A DNA stretch of 25,300 nucleotides. Origin: JBBTIS01 sp038059855 (GTDB lineage Bacteria; Elusimicrobiota; Elusimicrobia; JACQPE01). Within the stretch, counting starts at the first letter, position 1; each line of letters begins with the position of its first letter. The stretch covers positions 1 through 25,300 of the forward strand of contig CAYHKQ010000033.1 in assembly GCA_964357255.1 (NCBI GenBank). The letters are read 5' to 3'. This document shows positions 1-6,865 of this stretch, piece by piece. The notes under the pieces were generated by a model. That model made no database searches and was not told the origin of the DNA. It worked only from the letters and a program-made list of their open reading frames with translations. The translations under genes were made by a program, and so were the position numbers.

Positions 1-1
1 A

Positions 2-127
2 TGGGGAAATTGTGGATTTTTAGGAAGGAAAACTCAAATGGCTAAAGAGATACCTGTTCTGTTAGAATACATCAAAGTAAAATACAGGAACATAAGTCCT
101 GAATTTACGGGTATAATAGAACTATGA
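2..127 (+). CDS. Partial or small ORF ahead of the first ATPase
   Basis: This frame is open from the window edge to a TGA at 125-127, so it may be the C-terminal tail of a gene that starts outside the window. Alternatively it begins at the ATG at 38, which has a reasonable Shine-Dalgarno (AGGAAGG at 22-28) and would give a 29-residue peptide starting MAKEIPVLLEY. Its stop overlaps the ATPase start codon in an ATGA arrangement (124-127), which is typical of translational coupling. I do not recognise the sequence. Confidence 0.3.
   Translation, partial: WGNCGFLGRKTQMAKEIPVLLEYIKVKYRNISPEFTGIIEL
77..117 (+). promoter_or_regulatory. Candidate promoter and imperfect inverted repeat before the first ATPase
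   Basis: A consensus TATAAT lies at 112-117, only six bases before the ATPase ATG at 124. If it is used, the transcript would be nearly leaderless. Immediately upstream is an imperfect inverted repeat, arms 77-89 and 97-108 (GTAAAATACAGGA against TCCTGAATTTAC), lying where a -35 region would be. No good -35 hexamer is visible. Promoter use is inference. Confidence 0.3.
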
Positions 128-1275
128 ATCCCATAACCCGTTCTTTGGTATTGCCCGCCAAGCATTCTGTGTTTCTGTTTGGCCCGAGACAAGTTGGCAA
201 AACGCGCTTGATTCTCGATTCCCTCAAACCGGATTTACTTATTAACCTATTGGAAAATGAAGAATTTTTACGCTACGCCAAAGACCCCGCACTTTTAAAC
301 AGAGAAATTGAACAGATCGAAAAAATTAATCCACTGGTTGTCATTGATGAAATTCAGCGCTTGCCCGAACTCTTGAACGCAGTCCAGGCTTGCATGGGAA
401 AACGGCAAAGGGCCCGCTTTGTTCTGACGGGATCGAGCGCGCGTAAACTCAAAAGAAAAGGCGTCAATCTTTTGGGAGGAAGGGCGTTGGTAATGAAGCT
501 GCACCCTTTCACGCACGAGGAGTTGGGCCGTTTTTTCTCCCTTGAGGGAATCCTTCGTTTTGGGAGTCTTCCGCCTGTTGCCACCGAGCCGGACAAAATA
601 ATGAAGGCCAAAATATTACAGACCTATGTCGAGATCTATTTGAAAGAGGAGATTCAAAATGAAGCTCTAACACGCCGCGTGGCGGCTTTCGCCCGTTTTT
701 TAGATTTGGCGGCTTTTGAGAACGGAAATATTCTAAATTTTTCAAGATTATCTCAAGAAATTGGCATGGACGCCAAAACCATCAGAACCTACTTTGAAAT
801 TTTAGAAGACACGCTCATTGGGTTTTTCCTTTTGCCCTATACCCGGTCGCACCGCGCGAAGCTGGTGAAACACCCGAAATTTATTTTTTTTGACCCGGGC
901 ATTGTTTCAGCGCTCCAAAAAACCCTTCACCAAGACCTATTGCCCGCGAGCCCTCCCTACGGACGCGCTTTTGAACATTGGATCATTCTTGAAATAAGAC
1001 GATTGCTTGACTACCGGGAACGTGAATACGAAATGTTCTTTTTCAGAACCACGGATGGCGCCGAGGTTGATTTAATCCTAAAACGAGAAGGAGAACTTTG
1101 GGCTATTGAAATCAAATCGAGCCGTGCTCCGCGCTTGGTTGATCTCTCTGGGATTCGAAGTTTTACCCGGGACCATCATCCCAAACGCGCCATTTGCGTT
1201 TGTCAAACCCCGCGCCCTTATCAACAGGAAGGGGTGGAATTCCTCCCTTGGCGTAATTTTATGGCCCTTCTATAA
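124..1275 (+). CDS. AAA ATPase with DUF4143 C-terminal domain
   Basis: This 383-residue protein has a P-loop GPRQVGKT at residues 20-27, a Walker B LVVIDEIQ with Asp75/Glu76, and a sensor-like LTGSSARKLK. The C-terminal DUF4143 domain resembles the PD-(D/E)XK nuclease fold: AEVDLILKREG is followed by AIEIKSS, which keeps the Asp and the ExK pair. Family members are about 380-450 residues, so it is full length. The biological role of these ATPases is poorly defined; they are abundant in uncultivated bacteria and archaea and are usually stand-alone genes. The ATG at 124 overlaps the stop of the preceding small frame. A paralogue of the same architecture lies on the opposite strand at 1725-2870, separated from it by palindromic repeats. 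Family assignment is firm and the function is not. Confidence 0.9.
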   Translation: MNPITRSLVLPAKHSVFLFGPRQVGKTRLILDSLKPDLLINLLENEEFLRYAKDPALLNREIEQIEKINPLVVIDEIQRLPELLNAVQACMGKRQRARFVLTGSSARKLKRKGVNLLGGRALVMKLHPFTHEELGRFFSLEGILRFGSLPPVATEPDKIMKAKILQTYVEIYLKEEIQNEALTRRVAAFARFLDLAAFENGNILNFSRLSQEIGMDAKTIRTYFEILEDTLIGFFLLPYTRSHRAKLVKHPKFIFFDPGIVSALQKTLHQDLLPASPPYGRAFEHWIILEIRRLLDYREREYEMFFFRTTDGAEVDLILKREGELWAIEIKSSRAPRLVDLSGIRSFTRDHHPKRAICVCQTPRPYQQEGVEFLPWRNFMALL

Positions 1276-1363
1276 CCCTTAAAGAACCGTGAGAACCGTC
1301 AGCAATTCCGTCAAAGGGGATCTGAAGTAGACTCTCCTGCTTTACGGGTTATAGTCTTAGTTT

Positions 1364-1507
1364 GAATTTCTTTAGCCATTTGAAGTTACACCGCTCATCC
1401 TGAGCTTGTCGAAGGATGAGCCAAGGCGAAGTTCGCGTTTTGCTCATGGTTCGACAAGCTCACCACGAGCGGCCTTCCTTGGCCACTTCGATTGGCTAAA
1501 GAAATTC
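1364..1507. repeat. Nested palindromic (MITE/REP-like) element
   Basis: The outer arms 1364-1386 and 1485-1507 are 23 nt each and complementary except for three positions (GAATTTCTTTAGCC at the left end). The inner arms 1391-1416 and 1447-1472 contain TGAGCTTGTCGAA and its complement TTCGACAAGCTCA, a core widespread in bacterial intergenic repeats. Together they can fold into one long hairpin of about 144 nt. It lies between two convergent genes and contains no credible gene. Confidence 0.75.
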
Positions 1508-1615
1508 CTTAGTTTCTCCTCGGAAAAACGCATTTGGAGAAATGGGAGGGGTGAACATCCGTTTGAAGAGGGTAATGGCGGCGGCGGGGGCGGCTTTGGA
1601 ACTTCCCGCGCGTTC

Positions 1616-1702
1616 TCATTGCGAGGGCCCGCAGGGCCCGTGGCAATCTCAAAAAGAGGAAGGCTATTGATGAGATTGCTTCGCCCGGGGCAGGCAATGA
1701 CG
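1616..1702. repeat. Second palindromic intergenic repeat (TCATTGCGAG type)
   Basis: TCATTGC at 1616 pairs with GCAATGA near 1694, and GCAATCTCA at 1643-1651 pairs with TGAGATTGC at 1671-1679. GC-rich interior segments (GGGCCC and GCCCGGGG) complete the hairpin. The pattern of cattgcgag, then gcaatctc, then gagattgc, then gcaatgacg is a common dispersed repeat in environmental bacterial genomes. It ends 23 bases from the stop of the minus-strand ATPase gene. Confidence 0.65.
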
Positions 1703-1724
1703 ATCGGGGGAAGTTGCAGGCGGC

Positions 1725-2870
1725 TTATGGCAATTCAAGTTCCGTCGTAAATTTTTCAAATGGGAGGACGCGCAAGGGCAGGCTGGCGTGCTCATAATCC
1801 TTCTGGCCCAAATGGACCAGATAAAACTTTGGAATCTTGAGGCGTTGGGCGAAATAAGGGATGGCCGGGGGGATATCGCGGTCGTTGAGCTGGCTTTCCA
1901 CGGCAAAAAGAGGGATGCCGTTTTGTAGCGCCACGAAGTCCGTTTCGCGTTTGTCCGTATCCCGGATGTAGCGAAGCTCCATGCGATGGCCCTGGGTATT
2001 TTCCAGGAAATGGCAGTATTTGAGGAGTTGGCTGGCAACCAGATTTTCAAAGCGCGGTCCTGGATCGGGCACTTCAGACCAGTCCCAAAGGTAAAGTTTA
2101 CGTTCTTTTTTAACGGCACGGATTTTGGGCGCGCCCAAAGGAGCGATTCGAAAAAGGACAAACAGCCTCTCGAGGATATCGAGCCAATTTTGGACTGTTC
2201 GATGAGCCACCTGCAAGTCTTCGCGCAGGGCGTTGATGGAAAGAGGCGAGCCGACCAAGCGGGGCAGATGCTCGGCCAGCCTTGAGATTAAAACAACCTC
2301 CTCTACTTTTTCCAAATCGCGTAAGTCCTCCCGCAGAACCTGGCGTTCGCGCTCGGCCTGCCAGCGCCGCCATTTGATTTCGGATTGAGCCAGAAAAGGC
2401 TCCGGGAATCCGCCGAATTTCAGAAGCGCCTCAGTGGTGGAGCGGCGGTAGCCGGAGTCGATTTCTCGAAGGCTAAAGGGGTGGAGGGTATGAAAGTGGT
2501 AACGCCCGGCCAGAGAGTCGCCGCCCCGGGAGTAGAGATCAAGGCGCGCGCTTCCGGTGATTAAGTATTGGCGCAAATGGCGGGTTTTATCGAACAGGCC
2601 TTTGAGCCAATTGCGCCAGCGTTTGTATTTATGAATTTCATCAAAAATCAGCAGGCGTTGATGAGGGGGAAATTCCTGGTTAAGCAACCGTCGTTGATCT
2701 TCAATGGAATCCCAATTAAAATAGGCCGGGTGCGCGGCGCCGCCGCCCAGGAAGGAAAGGGCCAGCGTCGTTTTGCCCACTTGGCGCGGCCCGCTTAAAA
2801 AGACCATTTTTTCTTTAAGGTCGGAGCGGACGAAAGGGGCGAGATAGCGGTGGCCGGGAGTATTAGCCAT
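1725..2870 (-). CDS. AAA ATPase with DUF4143-like C-terminus (second copy)
   Basis: This 381-residue protein has Walker A GPRQVGKT at residues 27-34 and Walker B LLIFDEIH with Asp77/Glu78. A DUF4143-like C-terminal region follows. It is a diverged paralogue of the ATPase at 124-1275. In the nuclease-like C-terminal motif, ETDFV keeps its Asp, but the usual ExK appears as AVESQ with Gln in place of the Lys, so any nuclease chemistry is doubtful. The ATG at 2868-2870 follows AGG with a spacing of 7. That AGG is part of a 38-bp perfect palindrome which also covers the -10 box. The gene is convergent with the first ATPase and seems to be monocistronic. Its physiological role is unknown. Confidence 0.88.
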   Translation of the reverse strand: MANTPGHRYLAPFVRSDLKEKMVFLSGPRQVGKTTLALSFLGGGAAHPAYFNWDSIEDQRRLLNQEFPPHQRLLIFDEIHKYKRWRNWLKGLFDKTRHLRQYLITGSARLDLYSRGGDSLAGRYHFHTLHPFSLREIDSGYRRSTTEALLKFGGFPEPFLAQSEIKWRRWQAERERQVLREDLRDLEKVEEVVLISRLAEHLPRLVGSPLSINALREDLQVAHRTVQNWLDILERLFVLFRIAPLGAPKIRAVKKERKLYLWDWSEVPDPGPRFENLVASQLLKYCHFLENTQGHRMELRYIRDTDKRETDFVALQNGIPLFAVESQLNDRDIPPAIPYFAQRLKIPKFYLVHLGQKDYEHASLPLRVLPFEKFTTELELP

Positions 2871-2875
2871 TTTGT

Positions 2876-2913
2876 TACCTGTTAAAATTACTCATGAGTA
2901 ATTTTAACAGGTA
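2876..2913. promoter_or_regulatory. 38-bp perfect palindrome: candidate autoregulatory operator
   Basis: The block from TACCTGTTAAAATTACTC to its exact complement is a perfect 19+19 palindrome centred on CATG (2893-2896). On the minus strand it overlaps the -10 box and the Shine-Dalgarno AGG of the ATPase gene that starts at 2870. It could bind a dimeric repressor on DNA, or fold in the transcript and hide the ribosome-binding site. The palindrome is observed; the function is inferred. Confidence 0.7.
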
Positions 2914-2929
2914 TTTAAAAAATTAACAA
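2901..2929 (-). promoter_or_regulatory. Sigma-70-like promoter of the second ATPase gene
   Basis: On the minus strand, TTGTTA (2929-2924) and TAAAAT (2906-2901) are separated by exactly 17 bases. Transcription would start around 2894, in the middle of the 38-bp palindrome, leaving a short leader of about 24 nt before the ATG. The -10 box lies inside the palindrome. Confidence 0.5.
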
Positions 2930-2987
2930 GTATTTTGTGTGGGCCCCTGCAATTCAGGCGGCAACGCATTTGGGTCTTTTTGTATTC

Positions 2988-3016
2988 GTCACGCCGGCGT
3001 CAGCCGGTGTCCATTC
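2988..3016. repeat. Single arm of a dispersed repeat
   Basis: GTCACGCCGGCGTCAGCCGG followed by TGTCCATTC matches the general plan of the dispersed repeat whose full palindromic form is seen at 6765-6829. Here only one arm is present. It supplies the C-terminal codons and stop of the small secreted-protein gene at 3000-3368. Confidence 0.45.
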
Positions 3017-3368
3017 TTCGATGCGGGACTCGATTGCGTCCCAGCCCTCCATTGTTATCGCCAGAAATTCTTGTTTCCATTTGGGGAGGGTCGTCGTTGG
3101 GATTAATATTAACCCGCCATGCTTCATGGATGGCAATGTCTCTGAGGGCAGGATCCAGAATATTTTGCATGAGTCTGTAGGAATCGTGCCTGGCCGCAGG
3201 CTGGCTATTGCCGGCTTTTGGCGCAACGACGTTGCAGGGCAATGTTGGACGATGGCCGCCGTCAATCCGAACCTCTGTTTGACCCTGCGGCGGACTTGCT
3301 TTGGCAGGCACGTTCAGCAGAATTAGTATCGAAACCATAAGCACGGAACTCATTTGAAGTTTCACCAT
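3000..3368 (-). CDS. Small secreted hypothetical protein
   Basis: This 122-residue ORF is preceded by a perfect AGGAGG (3381-3376) seven bases before its ATG. It begins with a clear Sec signal peptide: MVKLQMSSVLMVSILILLNV followed by PAKA, with likely cleavage after Ala24. The mature part is polar, rich in Asn, Pro and Arg, and carries no motif I recognise. The last residues and the stop codon lie in a dispersed repeat arm (2988-3016), so the original C-terminus may have been replaced or truncated. A minus-strand frame at 2954-3265 overlaps it but has no comparable start signal. Export is well supported; function is unknown. Confidence 0.6.
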   Translation of the reverse strand: MVKLQMSSVLMVSILILLNVPAKASPPQGQTEVRIDGGHRPTLPCNVVAPKAGNSQPAARHDSYRLMQNILDPALRDIAIHEAWRVNINPNDDPPQMETRISGDNNGGLGRNRVPHRRMDTG

Positions 3369-3511
3369 TTTAATGCCTCCTATTTAACTGCTCAGATAGA
3401 AAGTCTCGCAGAGATTGTTGCGGATATTTTTAGAGGATTGATGGCGGCAGGAAGCCGGATTACGCCGGGGTTACGTCAGGTTACGATTGTTGCGGTGGCG
3501 AGGCAGGCGGG

Positions 3512-3973
3512 TCAATCTCGACGGCGGCTTACTTTAAGCAGTTGTTCGAGGTCCAGCAAGTCCTGGGGCCGGGCGGATTTCTTTTTGGCCTGGATTAGGT
3601 CTCGCAGGCCAAGAATGCCGACCGGCGTTTTGCCGTAGCGGACCTTTTTGCGATTTTTCCACGCCCGCTCGAAGGGCGCCCCGGGCACATCCATCATGAT
3701 GTCTATGCGCACGGGGGCCACGCCGATTTGATAAATCCATTTTTTATTTGCAAAGTCTTTTGCTTGGATATTGCGCAGGGGAGCTCCAAATTTTTTGAGC
3801 GCCGCGTATACCTTTTCAGCTTGATTGAGGCCGGGGATAATCCAGATGTCTAAATCTTTGGTGAAGCGGGGTTCAGTGTAGTAGATGACCGCGTAGGCCC
3901 CGGCGATCAGATACCTGATTTTACAAGCGTTCAATATTTTGAACAGATCTTCGTAATCGGAGCTTATTTCCAT
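3512..3973 (-). CDS. Nucleotidyltransferase-fold protein (AbiEii/DUF6036-like)
   Basis: This 153-residue protein contains the pattern YLIAGAYAVIYYTEPRFTKD followed by LDIWI at residues 21-45. That matches the minimal nucleotidyltransferase signature (small residue, then PR.T.DLDI with the metal-binding pair Asp40/Asp42). The family includes AbiEii-like toxins, MNT-type antitoxins and standalone NTases. Its start lies inside the preceding 65-codon gene, with a 53-nt overlap, which implies coupled expression. Small two-gene NTase modules of this kind usually behave as toxin-antitoxin or antiphage pairs; that role is inference. The lack of a HEPN partner argues against a classical HEPN-MNT system. 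Confidence 0.8.
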   Translation of the reverse strand: MEISSDYEDLFKILNACKIRYLIAGAYAVIYYTEPRFTKDLDIWIIPGLNQAEKVYAALKKFGAPLRNIQAKDFANKKWIYQIGVAPVRIDIMMDVPGAPFERAWKNRKKVRYGKTPVGILGLRDLIQAKKKSARPQDLLDLEQLLKVSRRRD

Positions 3974-4118
3974 GCTTACCTTTAATTTTCCAGTATTCCT
4001 GCACCATCAGCCAGGCGGCCATGAATCGCTCCTGGGCGCTGGTGGTTTGCCAAAAGCGGCGATTGAAGCTATCGGCTTGCTGGTATGACTTTGCCAGGTT
4101 TTCTTTTATACGAGGCAT
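3921..4118 (-). CDS. Small partner protein of the nucleotidyltransferase
   Basis: The 65-residue product starts MPRIKENLAKSYQQADSFNR and continues with RRFWQTTSAQERF, AAWLMVQEYW and a basic C-terminus. Small proteins with an FW..S.Q.RF.AAW.MV.EY core are, from memory, found directly before DUF6036-type nucleotidyltransferases, although I cannot name the family. It overlaps the downstream NTase by 53 nt in a different frame. The ribosome-binding site is weak (GGG next to the ATG, AAGG further upstream). Predicted helical and lacking a signal peptide, it is a reasonable candidate antitoxin or regulatory subunit. Confidence 0.65.
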   Translation of the reverse strand: MPRIKENLAKSYQQADSFNRRFWQTTSAQERFMAAWLMVQEYWKIKGKHGNKLRLRRSVQNIERL

Positions 4119-4175
4119 CCCTATAAGTTTAACCTTATTTAATGCAAAAGCCAGTGGTCAGATTATTGGGTCGGG

Positions 4176-5621
4176 CTAAATCAAAAGTCCGGCGATGGTG
4201 GCGGTGGTGAAGGTGGCGATGGAGCCGGTCCACATGGCTTTGAGGCCTAGTTTGGCCAGGTCGTGGCGACGCGATGGCGCGATTCCCGAGATGCCGCCGA
4301 TTTGAATGGCGATGGAGGAGAAATTGGCGAAGCCGGAGAGGGCATAGGTGGCGATGACAACGGCGCGGTAGCTGATGGGCTGGCCGGTTTTTAAGATATC
4401 GGCCAATTGTAGATAGGCCACGAATTCATTGACTACGGTTTTGATTCCCAAGAGCTGACCCACGGTGAAGCAGTCTTGAGAGGGAACGCCCATGATCCAG
4501 GCGAGCGGCCAGCAGGCATAGCCAAAAACTTTTTCAAGGGTGAGGGATGGAATTCCGGCTAAGCCGCCCATCCAATGGAGGAGAGAATTGGCCATAGCGA
4601 TCAAGGCGATGAAGGCTAGGAGCATAGCGGCCACGTTGAAGGCCAGATGTAAGCCTTCGGTGGCGCCACGGCTGGCCGCGTCAATGACATTTGCGTCAAT
4701 TTTTTCAACTTCCAAATGCATTTTAGCGCGCGTTTGCGGCTCTTTGAGCTCAGGGAGCACGAGCTTGGCGCAGACTAAGGCGGCCGGAGCGCTCATCACG
4801 GACTGGGCGATCATGTGCCCGGCTATGCTCGGAAAATAATCGTGGAGCATGCCGACATAAGCGGCCAGAACTCCGCCCGCGGTATTGGCGAAGCCGCCCA
4901 CCATGATAGCCAGGAGTTCGCTTTGGGTCATTTTTTCGATATAGGGTTTTATCACCAGGGGCGCCTCGGTCTGGCCCACGAAGATATTGGCCGCGTTGGA
5001 CAGGGTTTCGGCGCCCGATGTTTTCATAGTTTTGAACATGACCACGGCAAAGATTTTGACGATCCATTGCATGACGCCGATATGATAGAGCACGGTCATT
5101 AACGAAGAAAAGAAAATAATGGTGGGCAGGACGTTAAAGGCGAAATTGACCATGGGCCCCTCGACCTTGCCGGTGATAAAAGAGCGGAAAAGGAAGTTGC
5201 TGCCTTCTTGAGTGAATCCTAAAAGGGAGTTCATCATATCGTTGAGTTGATTGAAGAGCCAAAGGCCAGGCGTGGTTTTTAAGACCAGGATTCCAAAAAT
5301 AAACTGAAGCCCCATGCCCCAGAGAATCACTCGCCAGGGAATAATTTTTTTGTGGGAGGACATGAGCCAGCACATGCCGAGCAGGACGAAAATGCCGAGG
5401 AAGGAAATGGCGCGCTGTCGCGCGTCAATCGGAGTGTGTTCGGCCTGAATTTGGCGAAATCGTTTCATCACTTGGCCCGGAGAGGCCGGCGCATCGGGCG
5501 GGGCGGATTCTTCGGCCTGGGCCGGGCGGACGCTTTTGAGCGTCAATGACAACAATCCTCCCTGCGCCGCGCCGACGACTCCGCAGAGAAGAAAGATTGT
5601 GAAAATTCGCCGATTCGTCAT
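4176..5621 (-). CDS. nupC: Concentrative nucleoside transporter (NupC/CNT family)
   Basis: This polytopic membrane protein imports nucleosides using a cation gradient. Family signatures are visible: GQTEAPL in the SGAET...NIFVG segment, EFVAYLQLADI, and ATYALSGFANFSSIAIQIGG near the C-terminus. There are roughly ten hydrophobic segments. The frame could begin at a TTG at 5642, but the ATG at 5621 (MTNRRIFTIFLLC) is preferred, giving 481 residues; neither start has a good Shine-Dalgarno. The N-terminus is longer than typical bacterial NupC (about 400 residues): a hydrophobic helix, then a Pro/Ala/Glu-rich linker, then the transporter core. The extra segment resembles a signal anchor. Nucleoside specificity cannot be told from the sequence. 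Confidence 0.9.
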   Translation of the reverse strand: MTNRRIFTIFLLCGVVGAAQGGLLSLTLKSVRPAQAEESAPPDAPASPGQVMKRFRQIQAEHTPIDARQRAISFLGIFVLLGMCWLMSSHKKIIPWRVILWGMGLQFIFGILVLKTTPGLWLFNQLNDMMNSLLGFTQEGSNFLFRSFITGKVEGPMVNFAFNVLPTIIFFSSLMTVLYHIGVMQWIVKIFAVVMFKTMKTSGAETLSNAANIFVGQTEAPLVIKPYIEKMTQSELLAIMVGGFANTAGGVLAAYVGMLHDYFPSIAGHMIAQSVMSAPAALVCAKLVLPELKEPQTRAKMHLEVEKIDANVIDAASRGATEGLHLAFNVAAMLLAFIALIAMANSLLHWMGGLAGIPSLTLEKVFGYACWPLAWIMGVPSQDCFTVGQLLGIKTVVNEFVAYLQLADILKTGQPISYRAVVIATYALSGFANFSSIAIQIGGISGIAPSRRHDLAKLGLKAMWTGSIATFTTATIAGLLI

Positions 5622-5774
5622 TGACGAAGAGGAAGATAGCAAATCTCGCGCGAGAAGGAATAAAATTAAGATTGGGAAGGGAGGTTCAAGTCGTATCTAT
5701 TATCACGAAGGCGCCTTTATGCGGCCATGCGCTATGTGAAACGTAACCTGGCGAAGGCAGTGGTTCGGGGGACA

Positions 5775-6614
5775 TCATTGTCCTTCCACGAACTTATAAA
5801 ACGCATAGTTGGGATCTATCAATACCATCATGATATCTTCAAATGTGTTCCTTCTCGCGCCCATTTTCCTGAGCTCTTCTCGTCCATAAAATCTTAATTC
5901 ACCTAAAAGAGAACCCAAAGAGGGCGTGATGATCAAATCTTGTATCGAAGGATGTCCGATCCAGTTCTCTAAGAGATATTCCCAAGCAATCGATGCGGCA
6001 TTAGCATACGCGATACAAGCCAAGGGATGGTAAGCGCGATTTCTGCAAAGTAAATACGCTTCAGAACCAAAAACAGGATGACCAATCAAATTGATCGCCA
6101 AAGAATTGCCGTCGAATTTTGGCGGTTTTGTGAATCCTAATTTGAAGTTATCCCAAGGGGATCCTTTCTGATCTTCCATATGAACGGCAAAATAAGCAAG
6201 CACCCCGGGCAATACGGTTAAACCTGTGATGGCAGTAGCCTCAAGTAAAGAGGTTTTAAGAAATCCGTCGTCCTTTTCCTCCGAGTCGGGACTTATCCAT
6301 CTCTTGTCTTTTTTAGAATTTTTTGGCGTGCTTGAGTCGCTTTTAATATCTGGCTTATTCGCGTTTTTCGGAGCCTCTGTTTTCCTGGCTATCCATTGCG
6401 GAGCAGGCGTGATTATATCAATTTCGTTTTTCGCATGAGCGCTTGAACCATAACCCAGAGTTAAAGGTAGGAATAAAAACCCGGACGGACGTTTCAATGT
6501 GCCGTCAAAATCCTGTTGGACTTTGGCAAAATCGGTATCGGAAGCGCCGGGAGGTTCAGCCTGAACGGAACTCACAAGAACCGCAATGTAAACTAACGCT
6601 GTGACGCAAGACAT
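5775..6614 (-). CDS. DUF3943-like envelope protein
   Basis: The 279-residue product has a signal peptide (residues 1-19, cleavage after SVQA), a charged low-complexity linker rich in Lys, Asn and Ser (about 78-118), a hydrophobic segment (about 122-145) and a C-terminal block at 173-240. That block carries the DUF3943 pattern: NLIGHPVFGS, then IAWEYLLENW, then HPSIQDLIITP and SLLGE. Family members are envelope-associated in diderm bacteria and their function is unknown. This copy is shorter than most I recall and ends soon after the conserved block. The ATG at 6614 follows GAGGA with good spacing, and an extended -10 promoter lies just upstream. Confidence 0.75.
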   Translation of the reverse strand: MSCVTALVYIAVLVSSVQAEPPGASDTDFAKVQQDFDGTLKRPSGFLFLPLTLGYGSSAHAKNEIDIITPAPQWIARKTEAPKNANKPDIKSDSSTPKNSKKDKRWISPDSEEKDDGFLKTSLLEATAITGLTVLPGVLAYFAVHMEDQKGSPWDNFKLGFTKPPKFDGNSLAINLIGHPVFGSEAYLLCRNRAYHPLACIAYANAASIAWEYLLENWIGHPSIQDLIITPSLGSLLGELRFYGREELRKMGARRNTFEDIMMVLIDPNYAFYKFVEGQ

Positions 6615-6636
6615 TGGAATTCCTCTTTATACCACT

Positions 6637-6645
6637 ATTATACCA
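6637..6645 (-). promoter_or_regulatory. Extended -10 promoter of the DUF3943 gene
   Basis: On the minus strand the sequence TGGTATAAT fits the extended -10 consensus TGnTATAAT, about 22 bases before the start codon at 6614. No clear -35 is seen, as is common for extended -10 promoters. A near-direct repeat (GTGGTATAA twice, 12 bases apart) surrounds it. Confidence 0.4.
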
Positions 6646-6731
6646 CCATCCAATCAATCCGGTTCCCCAATCGGGATAAAGGTAAAATGCTGGATTGCAA
6701 GACCCGTCCCCCCTATGATCGTATCAACGAG

Positions 6732-6865
6732 CTTAAAGTGAGCGTTTTTTGTGTCCCCTCTCCCGTCATGCCCGCGAAAGCGGGCATCCAGAATAAGAAG
6801 AACTGGATTCCCGCCTGCGCGGGAATGACAAACAGAGAAAAAGAGAAAAAACCACTCACTTTAAG
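6732..6865. repeat. Palindromic repeat element between divergent repeat arms
   Basis: The core arms 6765-6791 and 6803-6829 are the common repeat GTCATGCCCGCG...GGCATCCAG and its near complement CTGGATTCCCGCC...GAATGAC. They are enclosed by outer arms 6732-6751 and about 6845-6865 (CTTAAAGTGAG and CTCACTTTAAG), giving a nested hairpin of 134 nt. The right outer arm contains the TAA stop (6863-6861) of the minus-strand kinase gene, so the element may act as its terminator. It shares the nested design of 1364-1507, but not its sequence. Confidence 0.75.

Larger units (their letters stand above)
1276..1724. other. Gene-free stretch filled with inverted repeats
   Basis: The two convergent ATPase genes end on either side of this 449-base stretch. 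It holds a short 9-bp inverted repeat (1270-1278 with 1346-1354) that includes the stop codon of the first ATPase, a nested palindromic element (1364-1507), a GC-rich run, and a second palindromic repeat (1616-1702). Open frames through it are repeat-derived and lack ribosome-binding sites. The structures may serve as bidirectional terminators for the convergent genes. Confidence 0.7.

Noticed and set aside
1406..1750. Open frame of 114 codons on the plus strand between the two ATPase genes
   Set aside because: It runs through two palindromic repeats and a GGC-rich run, has no ribosome-binding site and no protein-like composition.
2954..3265. 103-codon minus-strand frame overlapping the secreted-protein gene
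   Set aside because: Its end reads as translated dispersed repeat (WTPADAGVT) and it lacks a ribosome-binding site. A frameshift joining the two frames was considered but nothing requires it.
2935..3326. Two plus-strand frames opposite the small secreted-protein gene
   Set aside because: No start signals. The minus-strand gene has a perfect Shine-Dalgarno and a signal peptide.
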